A stretch of DNA of 64,000 nucleotides from an uncultured Bacteroides sp. (GCF_963676325.1 NZ_OY781099.1:620001-684000), one strand, 5' to 3'; shown: positions 52,702-60,907, numbered from the stretch's first letter. A program made the numbers and translations. The notes: generated by a model not told the origin, from the sequence alone.

Positions 52702-53735
52702 TGAGCAAAGTTGCAGTTGTTATATTGAATTGGAACGGAAGCGAGATGCTTCGTACATTTCTTCCTTCCGTTATTAGTTATTCTGCAATCAGCGGAGTAG
52801 ATGTTTATGTGGCAGACAATGCATCGACTGACAATTCGGTCTCGGTTCTTACTAAAGAGTTTCCTTCTGTAAAACAGATCATCCTCGATCAGAACTATGG
52901 TTTTGCCGATGGTTACAATAAAGCCCTGGCTCAGGTTGAAGCCGAATATTTTGTTCTTCTCAATTCCGATGTAGAGGTCACGGAACATTGGCTGGAACCA
53001 ATGATTACTTATCTGGATACTCATCCGGAAGTAGCCGCTTGTCAGCCAAAGATTTTAAGTTGGCGGAATAAAGATTCTTTTGAATATGCCGGAGCCTGTG
53101 GAGGATATCTTGACAGATATGGTTATCCTTTCTGCAGAGGACGCATCATGGATGTAGTAGAGAAAGACAACGGACAGTACGATGATATTCTTCCTGTATT
53201 TTGGGCTACCGGTGCCTCGCTTTTCATCAGGTCTTCCGATTATTGGGATGCTGGTGGATTAGATGGACGTTTTTTTGCTCACATGGAAGAAATAGATCTT
53301 TGCTGGCGTTTGAGAAGCCAGGATAGAGGAATTGTTTGTATTCCTCAGAGCGTGGTTTATCATGTAGGAGGAGCCACTTTGAAAAAAGAAAATCCCCACA
53401 AAACCTTTCTTAATTTCAGGAACAACCTATTGATGCTTTATAAGAACCTGCCTCAAAATGAACTAAGACATGTGATGTTTGTCCGGGGTGTTTTGGACTA
53501 TGTAGCAGCTCTTAGCTTTTTATTGAAAGGAGGAACTGCAAATATGACAGCAGTGTTGCAAGCCAGAAAAGAATATTACGCTTTGAAACAGGAATTTAGG
53601 GCATCCCGTGAAAATAATATGAAGAAAATTTCTCTTCAAGTGATTCCGGAACAAATAAAAAAGAGTATTTTAGTGCTGTATTTCCTGAGAGGAGTAAAAT
53701 GTTTCTCTCAACTAAATAAATTCTACCAAAAATAA
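52701..53735 (+). CDS. Glycosyltransferase family 2
   Basis: A 344-residue GT-A fold enzyme. VVILNWNGSEMLRTFLPSV (4-22), ADNASTDNS (about 35-43), YFVLLNSDVEV with the metal-binding Asp (about 77), and EEIDLCWRLRSQDRG (about 195-209) match rhamnosyl-type GT2 proteins. There is a short hydrophobic stretch near the C-terminus. It probably adds a sugar to a surface polysaccharide or lipid; the donor is unknown. It is co-transcribed with the acyltransferase gene. Confidence 0.88.
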   Translation: MSKVAVVILNWNGSEMLRTFLPSVISYSAISGVDVYVADNASTDNSVSVLTKEFPSVKQIILDQNYGFADGYNKALAQVEAEYFVLLNSDVEVTEHWLEPMITYLDTHPEVAACQPKILSWRNKDSFEYAGACGGYLDRYGYPFCRGRIMDVVEKDNGQYDDILPVFWATGASLFIRSSDYWDAGGLDGRFFAHMEEIDLCWRLRSQDRGIVCIPQSVVYHVGGATLKKENPHKTFLNFRNNLLMLYKNLPQNELRHVMFVRGVLDYVAALSFLLKGGTANMTAVLQARKEYYALKQEFRASRENNMKKISLQVIPEQIKKSILVLYFLRGVKCFSQLNKFYQK

Positions 53736-53741
53736 ATTGAT

Positions 53742-54266
53742 ATGGAAAAACTAGTTAGAAAAATAGGTCTGGTAGCTCATGATGGTATGAAAAAGGATCT
53801 AATAGAATGGGTAATCTGGAATTCAGAACTGTTGATGGGTCATAAGTTTTATTGTACAGGAACTACTGGTACATTGATCCGTGAAGCTTTGAAAGAAAAG
53901 CACCCTGAAATAGAATGGGATATCACAATATTAAAATCAGGTCCGCTAGGTGGTGACCAACAAATGGGGTCTCGCATTGTAGATGGAGAAATTGACTATC
54001 TGTTTTTCTTCACTGACCCTATGACTTTACAACCTCATGATACAGACGTAAAGGCGCTGACTCGTTTGGCTGGAGTTGAAAATATTGTGTTCTGCTGCAA
54101 CCGTTCTACTGCCGATCATATTATTTCCAGTCCGCTGTTCGTTGATCCTGAATATCAACGCACTCGTCCTGATTATTCTACTTATGCAAAACGTTTCGAG
54201 AACAAAACTCTGGTAACAGAAGCTGTTGAAAACGTAGAAAAGAGAAAAATAAGCAAAGGTCATTAA
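53742..54266 (+). CDS. mgsA: Methylglyoxal synthase
   Basis: A 174-residue MgsA that converts dihydroxyacetone phosphate to methylglyoxal and phosphate. TGTTGTLIRE (about 47-56), SGPLGGDQQMGSRI (about 67-80) with the catalytic Asp, and FFFTDPMTLQPHDTDVKALTRLA (about 90-112) are diagnostic, as is NRSTADHIISSPL. The C-terminal tail past about 150 is longer than in E. coli. It is last in the run, and a good terminator follows. Confidence 0.94.
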   Translation: MEKLVRKIGLVAHDGMKKDLIEWVIWNSELLMGHKFYCTGTTGTLIREALKEKHPEIEWDITILKSGPLGGDQQMGSRIVDGEIDYLFFFTDPMTLQPHDTDVKALTRLAGVENIVFCCNRSTADHIISSPLFVDPEYQRTRPDYSTYAKRFENKTLVTEAVENVEKRKISKGH

Positions 54267-54293
54267 TGTACATAGCTTTAATAATAAAGAATG

Positions 54294-54331
54294 CAGGCGG
54301 ATAAATCTGATTTTATCTGCCTGTTTTTTTT
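54294..54331 (+). terminator. Terminator after mgsA
   Basis: CAGGCGGATAAA (54294-54305) pairs with TTTATCTGCCTG (54312-54323), one G-T pair, followed by eight T (54324-54331). Confidence 0.88.
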
Positions 54332-54337
54332 CATTAT

Positions 54338-54394
54338 CCATTGACTAATAAATAAAATCCATTGGTCAATGGCTGAAAATCATTGGTGAATAAC
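54338..54394. repeat. Three-copy CATTG word array, 21-bp period
   Basis: CCATTGACTAAT at 54338, CCATTGGTCAAT at 54359 and TCATTGGTGAAT at 54380, each 21 bases apart. The middle copy extends to the perfect palindrome CCATTGGTCAATGG. It begins 7 bases after the mgsA terminator. Confidence 0.65.
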
Positions 54395-54486
54395 GATTTA
54401 AACTCCCGCCTATCTTTTTTGAGAGCAGGCAGAATGTTTTTTGATCTCTGCTCCTAAATCTTTTTTTTCATGCACTTTATCTGCTT

Positions 54487-55048
54487 ATCTGCTACTAAAT
54501 CATATTAAATATGTGATATTCAATGCTATAAATTAGTAGCAGATAAACTATCCGTACAATTCATCTGCTACTAAATCGTGCTCATCTGCTACTAAAATCA
54601 GCGATCTGCCACTAACCAACTCTTCCAATTGCTCTGTAATTCAGTAAGCAATAGCTTGTTAAGCTTTCTTGCCTATGTCGTTCTGTTTAATAAGTTACCC
54701 GATTTCTCCGTTTTAACTAAGTAAGCCTTCAGATGGAAACTCATGGGTTCTCAACTGAGAACTCATGGGACTTCATTCGAGAACCCATGAGCTCTCAACT
54801 GAGAACTCACTTATGTTTCTTTGCAAAATTGGTTAATCTATCAGTGAAAAGTGTTAAACACGCCCATCACCATAAACTACATTTACTCTAGCTGTATCCT
54901 CAAAAAGCCGAATATTCCTCACCTAAAGATTAACAGCAGCACCTGCTACGATGCTGTAAGTGTTCAATTCCGTAGCAGATGACTCTGGTTTGTAGCAGAT
55001 AATCACGATTCTGTAGCAGATAAACGGTTAAACTTTTTTATCTGCTAC
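54487..55048. repeat. ATCTGCTAC word array, both orientations
   Basis: Eight exact copies of ATCTGCTAC: plus strand at 54487, 54563, 54584 and 55040; minus strand at 54536, 54972, 54992 and 55013, plus a variant ATCTGCCAC at 54604. The plus triplet 54563/54584/54604 and the minus triplet 54972/54992/55013 both step 20-21 bases and face each other. Copies 54487/54536 form 12-bp arms (ATCTGCTACTAA / TTAGTAGCAGAT) and 55013/55040 form another perfect 12-bp hairpin (GTAGCAGATAAA / TTTATCTGCTAC). No gene overlaps the array. Confidence 0.85.
54735..54810. repeat. Four-copy 22-bp tandem repeat (GAGAACTCATGGG)
   Basis: Units begin at 54735, 54757, 54779 and 54801, exactly 22 bases apart: GGAAACTCATGGG, GAGAACTCATGGG, GAGAACCCATGAG, GAGAACTCAC. 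The second half of units 1 and 3 is also shared (TCTCAACT). It is embedded inside the ATCTGCTAC array. The stretch 54811-54930 between it and the next words shows nothing clear. Confidence 0.8.
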
Positions 55049-55105
55049 TAGCTGAAAGCCCTTACACAAAAGCTTTTTGTACATTTTAGTGGAAGATGTG
55101 GGAGA

Positions 55106-56992
55106 GTGTGCTGTGAAAACATTGTTTGGCTGCAATGTTTGTAACTATGTAAAAGATGAGGGTAGGCCCCTCGTAATCGGCTTACAGGAGCTGGTTACAA
55201 ACCAGTGTATGCTGCTTTGTTAAAGAGACAAGGTGGTGAACGATACATGAAAAGGCGGTATAAACCGTCAGGTAACTATACAAGAGATGACCGCAAGGGA
55301 ACTATTGATGAAGCATCGAAAACTTCTTAGATGATGTCAAAACCGAATCTTTCTGCCCGATTCGGGATAAATTCAGAAGAAACCTGCTTACTGTCTGAGT
55401 GGCATCCGGTGTTAAGATAGCATGACTTGTATAGAGGCTTTTACATGGAACGCAGGAACCTGCCTTAGTATGTCAAGGGAGAAATTCAAGCAGTAGCCCT
55501 GCAAGAATCAGCGTACCAATGACTAAGTGCAGGGACGGACTGTTCCGTAGTAGTATGGAAGTTTCTGTAATGGAAATGGAGCGAAGGGAACAGCTTATTC
55601 GGCAAATTACAATTGTACAACTATTAAATGTAGGAGGATTCAAATGCAAAATGCAAAACCTTATGAGATTTCTAAGTATTTAATTATGGAAGCTTTCCAG
55701 AGAGTGAAAGCAAACCATGGGAGTGCGGGAATAGATGGTGTATCGATTATTGACTTTGAGAAAAATCTTAAAGACAATCTTTATAAAATCTGGAACCGCA
55801 TGAGTTCGGGGTGTTACTTCCCTCCGTCGGTAAAACTGGTAGAAATACCAAAGCCGAATGGAGACAAGCGTCCGTTAGGTATACCAACCGTTGGAGATAG
55901 AGTCGCTCAAATGGCAGCTGTTATGATTATTGAGCCGCAAATAGAGCCTTGTTTTCATGAGAATTCGTATGCCTATCGGCCAAAGCGTTCCGCACACGAT
56001 GCTATTGCCAAAGCTCGTGAGCGCTGCTGGAAGTATGACTGGGTGCTAGACATGGATATAAGCAAGTTCTTTGATACGATTGATCATGAGCTATTAATGA
56101 AAGCTGTTAAATTACACACGGACTCTCAGTGGGTATTGCTTTATATTGAGCGTTGGTTGAAAGTACCTTATGAACTTAAAGATGGTAGTCGGATAGAGCG
56201 AGACAAAGGTGTTCCGCAAGGTTCAGTTATCGGTCCTGTTCTAGCCAACTTATTTCTGCATTATGTCTTCGACATGTGGATGAACAGATATCATTCGAAT
56301 GTTCCTTTTGAACGTTATGCGGATGATACTATCTGTCATTGTTCTACAAGAGCCCAGGCCGAAGCACTGAAAGTCTCCGTTCAACAAAGATTTGCCGAAT
56401 GCAAATTAGCCTTGAATGAAGATAAAACAAGGATTGTTTACTGTAAAGACAACCGTAGGAAAGAGAACCATGAAGTTATTTCGTTTGATTTCCTTGGATA
56501 TACCTTTCGTCCCCGCAAAGCGGTGGATAAGAACGGTATATCATTTACAGGCTATCTGCCTGCAATCAGCAACAAATCAATGAAGCGTATTCGTGAAAAG
56601 ATACGTAGTTGGCAGCTTAAGAGACACACGTTTCATAAGTTAGAAACAATTGCAGAAAAGATTAATCCAGTGCTTCGTGGATGGATAATCTATTATGGGA
56701 AGTTCTATCCAACCCGACTCAAAATCCTTTTAGAAGAAGTGAATCGACTCTTAGCCAGATGGGTAACGGCCAAATATAAGCGCTATCGTGGAAAACTGCG
56801 TCGAGCTTTTTACTGGTTGGGGAACATCTCTGAAAAGGAGAAAAGCCTATTCTATCATTGGGCATGGGGCGTTACACCAACATAAAATATATGGATATCT
56901 CATACAGGTTGAATAAGAGGAGCCGTGTGACGGGAGACTGTCACGCACGGTTCTGTGAGAGGCTTGAGCTGAAATGCTCAGGCCTACTCGAC
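55106..56992 (+). mobile_element. Group II intron
   Basis: About 1.9 kb. The 5' end is taken at GTGTG (55106), a GUGYG-type start followed by a hairpin AAACATTG/CAATGTTT of domain I. Domain V is a 34-nt hairpin at 56920-56953 beginning GAGCCG with the AGC catalytic triad (56921-56923) and ending CGGTTC. Domain VI follows: GGCTTGAGC pairs with GCTCAGGCC, with a bulged A at 56986, seven bases before the 3' end AC (56992). Domain IV holds the reverse transcriptase gene. The RNA and protein both look intact, so it may still be mobile. The 5' boundary is less certain than the 3' one. Confidence 0.85.
55644..56885 (+). CDS. Group II intron reverse transcriptase/maturase
   Basis: A 413-residue intron-encoded protein. 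Reverse-transcriptase blocks are clear: GSAGIDGVSI (about 26-35), IPKPNGDKRPLGIPTVGDRV, YAYRPKRSAHDAI, DMDISKFFDTIDH, GVPQGSVIGPVLANLFLHYVFD and the active site YADD in FERYADDTICH (about 226-236). A maturase (X/GIIM) domain follows (RGWIIYYGKFYP). There is no C-terminal HNH endonuclease, so target entry must use another priming route. A strong AGGAGG (55632-55637) precedes the ATG, unlike host genes, which fits a mobile origin. Confidence 0.93.
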   Translation: MQNAKPYEISKYLIMEAFQRVKANHGSAGIDGVSIIDFEKNLKDNLYKIWNRMSSGCYFPPSVKLVEIPKPNGDKRPLGIPTVGDRVAQMAAVMIIEPQIEPCFHENSYAYRPKRSAHDAIAKARERCWKYDWVLDMDISKFFDTIDHELLMKAVKLHTDSQWVLLYIERWLKVPYELKDGSRIERDKGVPQGSVIGPVLANLFLHYVFDMWMNRYHSNVPFERYADDTICHCSTRAQAEALKVSVQQRFAECKLALNEDKTRIVYCKDNRRKENHEVISFDFLGYTFRPRKAVDKNGISFTGYLPAISNKSMKRIREKIRSWQLKRHTFHKLETIAEKINPVLRGWIIYYGKFYPTRLKILLEEVNRLLARWVTAKYKRYRGKLRRAFYWLGNISEKEKSLFYHWAWGVTPT

Positions 56993-57186
56993 TAAATCCG
57001 ATGAAATGTTTGCAAACATCCTAATAAGAAGCTTAAGGTAAAATCTTCCACCAAAAGTGACGAAGAGCTTTTTTATTGATGGCGGTTAAATATTCCGATA
57101 ATAACTGAACAATGAAAGTAGTTCTTGCTTTTTTATAATTCTTGCTAAAAAAAGACACATTTTTGGCTTTATTCCTTATAAACCAC

Positions 57187-57194
57187 TATATTTG
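57187..57194 (+). promoter_or_regulatory. -7 box of the metallopeptidase gene
   Basis: TATATTTG matches TAnnTTTG and gives a leader of about 45 bases before the ATG at 57247. Confidence 0.6.
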
Positions 57195-57246
57195 GCAAAC
57201 TATTTGTCATATAGATAATAGTATTAACTAATAAAAAAATAAGAAT

Positions 57247-57927
57247 ATGCCTACTTATTGGATTCTATTTATCGGTATAGCCCTGGTTAGCTTTATAGTG
57301 CAACAGTCGTTACAAAGCAAATTTAAGAAATATTCAAAAATTCCTCTATCAAATGGAATGACAGGCCGTGATGTTGCAATGCAAATGCTTCATGACAACG
57401 GTATTTATGATGTGCAGGTAACCAGTACGCAAGGACAGCTCACTGATCATTACAATCCTGCCAATAAGACAGTCAATTTGAGTGAGAGTGTATATTCAAC
57501 TAATAGTGTGGCAGCTGCAGCTGTTGCAGCACACGAATGCGGTCATGCTGTTCAGCATGCGCGTGCTTATGCTCCTCTTACTTTACGTTCAAAGTTAGTG
57601 CCTGTTGTAAATGTAGCATCTCAATGGATGCAATGGCTGTTGCTTGGCGGAATTATAATGATACATTCTTTCCCACAGCTGTTATTTGCCGGAATTATTC
57701 TGTTTGCCTTGACCACTGTGTTTAGTTTTGTAACACTGCCGGTTGAAATCAATGCCAGCAAACGTGCACTTGTTTGGTTAAGTAGTGCAGGCATTACAAA
57801 TTCATACAATCATGCTCAGGCAGAAGATGCACTTCGCTCGGCTGCTTATACTTATGTGGTTGCTGCTTTAGGCTCTTTGGCTACATTGGTTTACTACATC
57901 ATGATCTTTATGGGAAGAAGAAACTAA
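57247..57927 (+). CDS. Membrane zinc metallopeptidase (YugP type)
   Basis: A 226-residue membrane protein with a zinc-protease motif HECGHA in AAAVAAHECGHAVQHA (about 91-106). Membrane spans are near 3-20, 130-160 and 200-220. NLSESVYSTNSVAAAA precedes the zinc motif, and LPVEINASKRAL (about 160-171) supplies the third zinc ligand region (Glu). It belongs to the zinc_peptidase_2 family (YugP); the substrate is unknown. It stands alone, with a terminator after it. Confidence 0.87.
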   Translation: MPTYWILFIGIALVSFIVQQSLQSKFKKYSKIPLSNGMTGRDVAMQMLHDNGIYDVQVTSTQGQLTDHYNPANKTVNLSESVYSTNSVAAAAVAAHECGHAVQHARAYAPLTLRSKLVPVVNVASQWMQWLLLGGIIMIHSFPQLLFAGIILFALTTVFSFVTLPVEINASKRALVWLSSAGITNSYNHAQAEDALRSAAYTYVVAALGSLATLVYYIMIFMGRRN

Positions 57928-57951
57928 TTCTCAACCCGAAGAATAATATTT

Positions 57952-57994
57952 AAACGGACGTAGTGCTATAACCAAAGCACTTCGTCCGTTTTTT
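57952..57994 (+). terminator. Terminator after the metallopeptidase gene
   Basis: AAACGGACGTAGTGCT (57952-57967) pairs with AGCACTTCGTCCGTTT (57976-57991) with one mismatch, then T to 57994. It also faces the convergent gene at 58013. Confidence 0.88.
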
Positions 57995-58012
57995 ATTGAT
58001 ACCCTTTGGATC

Positions 58013-59212
58013 TTATTTTTCCGGAGGCTGCCAAAAGTATTCAGCATTGTCTGTAACTCCTGCCTGCTTATCATTTATTTCAGGAGCAGAGGAAGGGTAT
58101 AGCAAAACAGTAAAAGGAGAGGGCTTTCCTTCTATCTGCGTTTCCGTATTATATCCGCTATGAAGAACACACTCCATTCTATAAAGATTCTTGGTCATGT
58201 AATAATCAAGATAGTGTTCTTTTGTTTCCCTCTTTTTATTATTCCAGTTTGCATCCTCGTTAATCTGGAGGGGAGCACCGCTTATCAACCTTTCGCGCAC
58301 CTCGGCAATGCCCAGCATTGTCCCTTTTTCATCCATCACATAAGCATTGAATGTTGGGTCCATCAATATCCATTTATTTAATGTGTTTGAATAAACCATG
58401 TTTATAACATGACAATCATCTACATATTTCTTAGGTAAACAGATAACATAACGTGATTTGAATCCCATTGACAGGTAGCATTCATTCAGCATCACAGCTA
58501 TCATACGGCAGTTAATCCCCCGGTTCTCTTTTCTGCAAACCTCAACCAGGTCAATTGCATTCTTTGATTTCGGATTTATGGAACGTCCATCGTGACGCAC
58601 TACATTATGTGCCCAATGAAGCATATTCTTTATTCTTGAAATTTCATCCCCATTCCCGGCAATACTATCCAGATTGAAATAATTACGTACCCTTACCAAA
58701 TCAGAATCGTTGGGCGGTGAATAAGTAAACCTTGGCAATAGAAAATCGTCCTTGGCAGAATAGTTGGCTGCCTGTTTTAAAATGTTTTTAAAATCACTCT
58801 CTATCCGGATCTTATCCATCAGTTCAATAAACCTTTTCTCTTCCCTTATATTATTCAGGTCTGCATCTTTGCTTGAGTGAATGTAGTTTGTCCATCCATT
58901 CTCCACTGCTTTGGCAAAAGCCTCTACAGCCGTTTTCTTATCATTCCTAATAGAATGGTAGCATGCAATGTTATAATAAAGAGTACCTTTTATGAGATCA
59001 ATCTTTTTTCTTATCTCTTCGGGGTAGGAGAGTACTGCCTTTATCATGGCATAATCAAGCTCTTCGGCCTTTTGATAATCTTTTGCTTCTCTGGCTTGTT
59101 TTACCAAACAGCTTTGTTCAGTGAAGTACTGTTTTACCTCATCCATCGTGATCTGTGCATTTGTAGTAGATGCACCCCAGACAAAAAACAATATGCAGAC
59201 AAATATTCTCAT
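58013..59212 (-). CDS. Secreted transglutaminase-like protein
   Basis: A 399-residue exported protein: signal peptide about 1-19 (ending TTNAQ), a helical TPR-like region (about 25-150), then a transglutaminase-like domain with a plausible triad: Cys in GINCRMIAVMLNECY (about 234), His in DCHVINMVYS (about 270) and Asp in WILMDPTFNAYV (about 286). It resembles peptidase-like transglutaminase domain proteins of Bacteroidetes; the substrate is unknown. Unlike the paralogs at 34.6-38.7 kb the catalytic residues are kept. A 14-bp palindrome ATACTTATAAGTAT (59221-59234) lies just upstream. Confidence 0.8.
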   Translation of the reverse strand: MRIFVCILFFVWGASTTNAQITMDEVKQYFTEQSCLVKQAREAKDYQKAEELDYAMIKAVLSYPEEIRKKIDLIKGTLYYNIACYHSIRNDKKTAVEAFAKAVENGWTNYIHSSKDADLNNIREEKRFIELMDKIRIESDFKNILKQAANYSAKDDFLLPRFTYSPPNDSDLVRVRNYFNLDSIAGNGDEISRIKNMLHWAHNVVRHDGRSINPKSKNAIDLVEVCRKENRGINCRMIAVMLNECYLSMGFKSRYVICLPKKYVDDCHVINMVYSNTLNKWILMDPTFNAYVMDEKGTMLGIAEVRERLISGAPLQINEDANWNNKKRETKEHYLDYYMTKNLYRMECVLHSGYNTETQIEGKPSPFTVLLYPSSAPEINDKQAGVTDNAEYFWQPPEK

Positions 59213-59220
59213 AAATTATG

Positions 59221-59234
59221 ATACTTATAAGTAT
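59221..59234. promoter_or_regulatory. 14-bp palindrome upstream of the transglutaminase-like gene
   Basis: ATACTTATAAGTAT is perfectly self-complementary and starts 9 bases before the ATG at 59212. It could be a regulator site, but AT-rich palindromes also arise by chance. Confidence 0.3.
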
Positions 59235-59332
59235 ATTCTTTCTATGTAATGTCTATAGTATAATAGACGCCTTAAGGTACTAATAAGTTTTAGTAAATAG
59301 GTACTTTTTTTTATAAAATCAATAATTTAGTG

Positions 59333-59340
59333 TAACTTTG
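59333..59340 (+). promoter_or_regulatory. -7 box of the hisS promoter
   Basis: TAACTTTG matches TAnnTTTG, 22 bases before the ATG at 59363. Confidence 0.65.
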
Positions 59341-59362
59341 CGCCACAAAAAGATTATTAATT

Positions 59363-60724
59363 ATGGCAAAACCAGGTATACCCAAAGGAACGCGTGACTT
59401 CTCGCCTATTGAAATGGCTAAGCGTAACTATATATTCAATACAATTCGTGAAGTTTTTCATCTTTTCGGATTCGAACAGATTGAGACTCCTTCAATGGAG
59501 AATCTTTCCACTTTGATGGGAAAGTATGGAGATGAAGGTGATAAACTTTTATTTAAGATACAAAATTCAGGTGATTATTTCTCTGGATTAACGGATGAAG
59601 AGCTTCTGTCTCGCAATGCAGCCAAATTGGCAAGTAAGTTTTGCGAGAAAGGTTTGCGTTATGACCTGACTGTACCTTTTGCCCGTTACGTGGTTATGCA
59701 CCGTGATGAATTAAGTTTCCCATTCAAGCGTTATCAGATTCAGCCAGTATGGCGTGCCGACCGTCCTCAGAAAGGTCGTTACCGCGAGTTTTACCAGTGC
59801 GATGCCGACGTAGTGGGAAGTAACTCATTACTCAATGAAGTAGAACTGATGCAGATGGTTGATTCTGTTTTCACTCGTCTGGGAGTAAGAGTTTCCATTA
59901 AAATTAATAACCGTAAGATATTAAGCGGAATAGCAGAGATTATTGGCGAGGCAGAAAAAATCGTTGATATTACTGTTGCTATAGATAAGCTAGACAAAAT
60001 TGGTCTTGAAAATGTAAACGCAGAGCTTGCTTCAAAAGGTATTCCTGAAGAAGCCATTGCGAAACTGCAACCTATTATATTGCTAAGTGGCACAAACGCA
60101 GAAAAACTAAATACACTGAAGACTGTTCTGGCCGATAGTGAAATTGGTATGAAGGGTGTGGAAGAAAGTGAGTTTATCCTTTCTAAACTCACTTTGATGG
60201 ACATTAAATCTGAAGTAGAACTCGATTTAACGCTTGCTCGCGGATTAAACTACTATACCGGAGCTATTTTTGAAGTAAAAGCGCTCGATGTACAAATAGG
60301 AAGTATCACCGGAGGCGGTAGATATGACAATCTGACAGGGGTGTTCGGCATGGCCGGAGTTTCTGGTGTTGGAATCTCTTTCGGTGCAGATCGTATTTTC
60401 GATGTTCTTAATCAGCTGGAGCTTTATCCGAAAGAAGCAGTGAACGGAACTCAGCTTATGTTTGTGAATTTTGGTGAGAACGAAGCTGTTTATTGCTTGC
60501 CATTGTTGACAAAAGCTCGTGAAGCAGGAATCAGAGCAGAACTATATCCTGATGCTGCTAAGATGAAGAAGCAAATGGGATATGCCAATGATAAGAAGAT
60601 TCCTTTTGTTGCCATTGTTGGTGAGAATGAGATGAACGAAGGCAAAGTAGTACTTAAAAATATGGAAAGCGGCGAGCAACAACTAGTGGATATTGTTCAG
60701 CTAATTGCTGCTGTTACTAAATAA
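59363..60724 (+). CDS. hisS: Histidyl-tRNA synthetase
   Basis: A 453-residue class II synthetase charging tRNA-His. Motif 1 region KRNYIFNTIREVFHLFGFEQIETP, LRYDLTVPFARYV (about 105-117), motif 2 QPVWRADRPQKGRYREFYQCDAD (about 130-152), the histidine-binding LARGLNYYTGAIFEV and motif 3 GGGRYDNLTGVFG...SFGADRI are all present, followed by the C-terminal anticodon-binding domain (ELYPDAAKMKKQMGYAN, about 395-411). It is slightly longer than E. coli HisRS. It is a single gene with its own promoter and terminator. Confidence 0.96.
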   Translation: MAKPGIPKGTRDFSPIEMAKRNYIFNTIREVFHLFGFEQIETPSMENLSTLMGKYGDEGDKLLFKIQNSGDYFSGLTDEELLSRNAAKLASKFCEKGLRYDLTVPFARYVVMHRDELSFPFKRYQIQPVWRADRPQKGRYREFYQCDADVVGSNSLLNEVELMQMVDSVFTRLGVRVSIKINNRKILSGIAEIIGEAEKIVDITVAIDKLDKIGLENVNAELASKGIPEEAIAKLQPIILLSGTNAEKLNTLKTVLADSEIGMKGVEESEFILSKLTLMDIKSEVELDLTLARGLNYYTGAIFEVKALDVQIGSITGGGRYDNLTGVFGMAGVSGVGISFGADRIFDVLNQLELYPKEAVNGTQLMFVNFGENEAVYCLPLLTKAREAGIRAELYPDAAKMKKQMGYANDKKIPFVAIVGENEMNEGKVVLKNMESGEQQLVDIVQLIAAVTK

Positions 60725-60743
60725 GAACTATTATATCTTTTAT

Positions 60744-60787
60744 AAAAAAGCCAATTTGTGTTATATAACTGACAAATTGGCTTTTTT
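60744..60787 (+). terminator. Terminator of hisS
   Basis: AAAAAAGCCAATTTGT (60744-60759) pairs perfectly with ACAAATTGGCTTTTTT (60772-60787). Confidence 0.92.
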
Positions 60788-60836
60788 ATTCTTTAAACAG
60801 GGTTCATAATGTCTTTTTTTAGAGATGCTATTTCTT

Positions 60837-60852
60837 TGGCATAGTTTTAGCA
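60837..60852 (+). promoter_or_regulatory. Sigma-54-like -24/-12 sequence before groES
   Basis: TGGCATAGTTTTAGCA has GG and GC with the exact sigma-54 spacing (GG, N10, GC) and matches TGGCAC-N5-TTGCA at nine of twelve informative positions. No TAnnTTTG box is seen in this 119-base gap. It would start transcription about 45 bases before the groES ATG. Chance similarity is possible. Confidence 0.35.
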
Positions 60853-60907
60853 GTAGATTAAACGTGATAATAATATAAATAATTAAACAATAAAATATTA
60901 AAGAACT

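Larger units (their letters stand above)
55068..57072. repeat. 30-bp inverted repeat split by the group II intron
   Basis: The left arm 55068-55097 (ending TTTTAGTGGAAGAT) pairs with the right arm 57043-57072 (starting ATCTTCCACCAAAA). The inner 14 bases match in 13 positions, and the outer part (AAAAGCT...) continues with few differences. Removing the intron (55106-56992) leaves a loop of 58 bases that includes the palindrome ATGTTTGCAAACAT (57005-57018). The restored element resembles palindromes A and B at 17.4-17.8 kb in layout. Confidence 0.65.

Noticed and set aside
54487..55048. Possible CRISPR array in the ATCTGCTAC region
   Set aside because: Words are only about 9-13 bases, occur in both orientations, and spacers are about 8-12 bases, far too short; no cas genes are present.
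55098..55102. GTGGG at 55098 as the 5' end of the group II intron
   Set aside because: GTGTG at 55106 fits the GUGYG consensus better and leads directly into a domain I hairpin.
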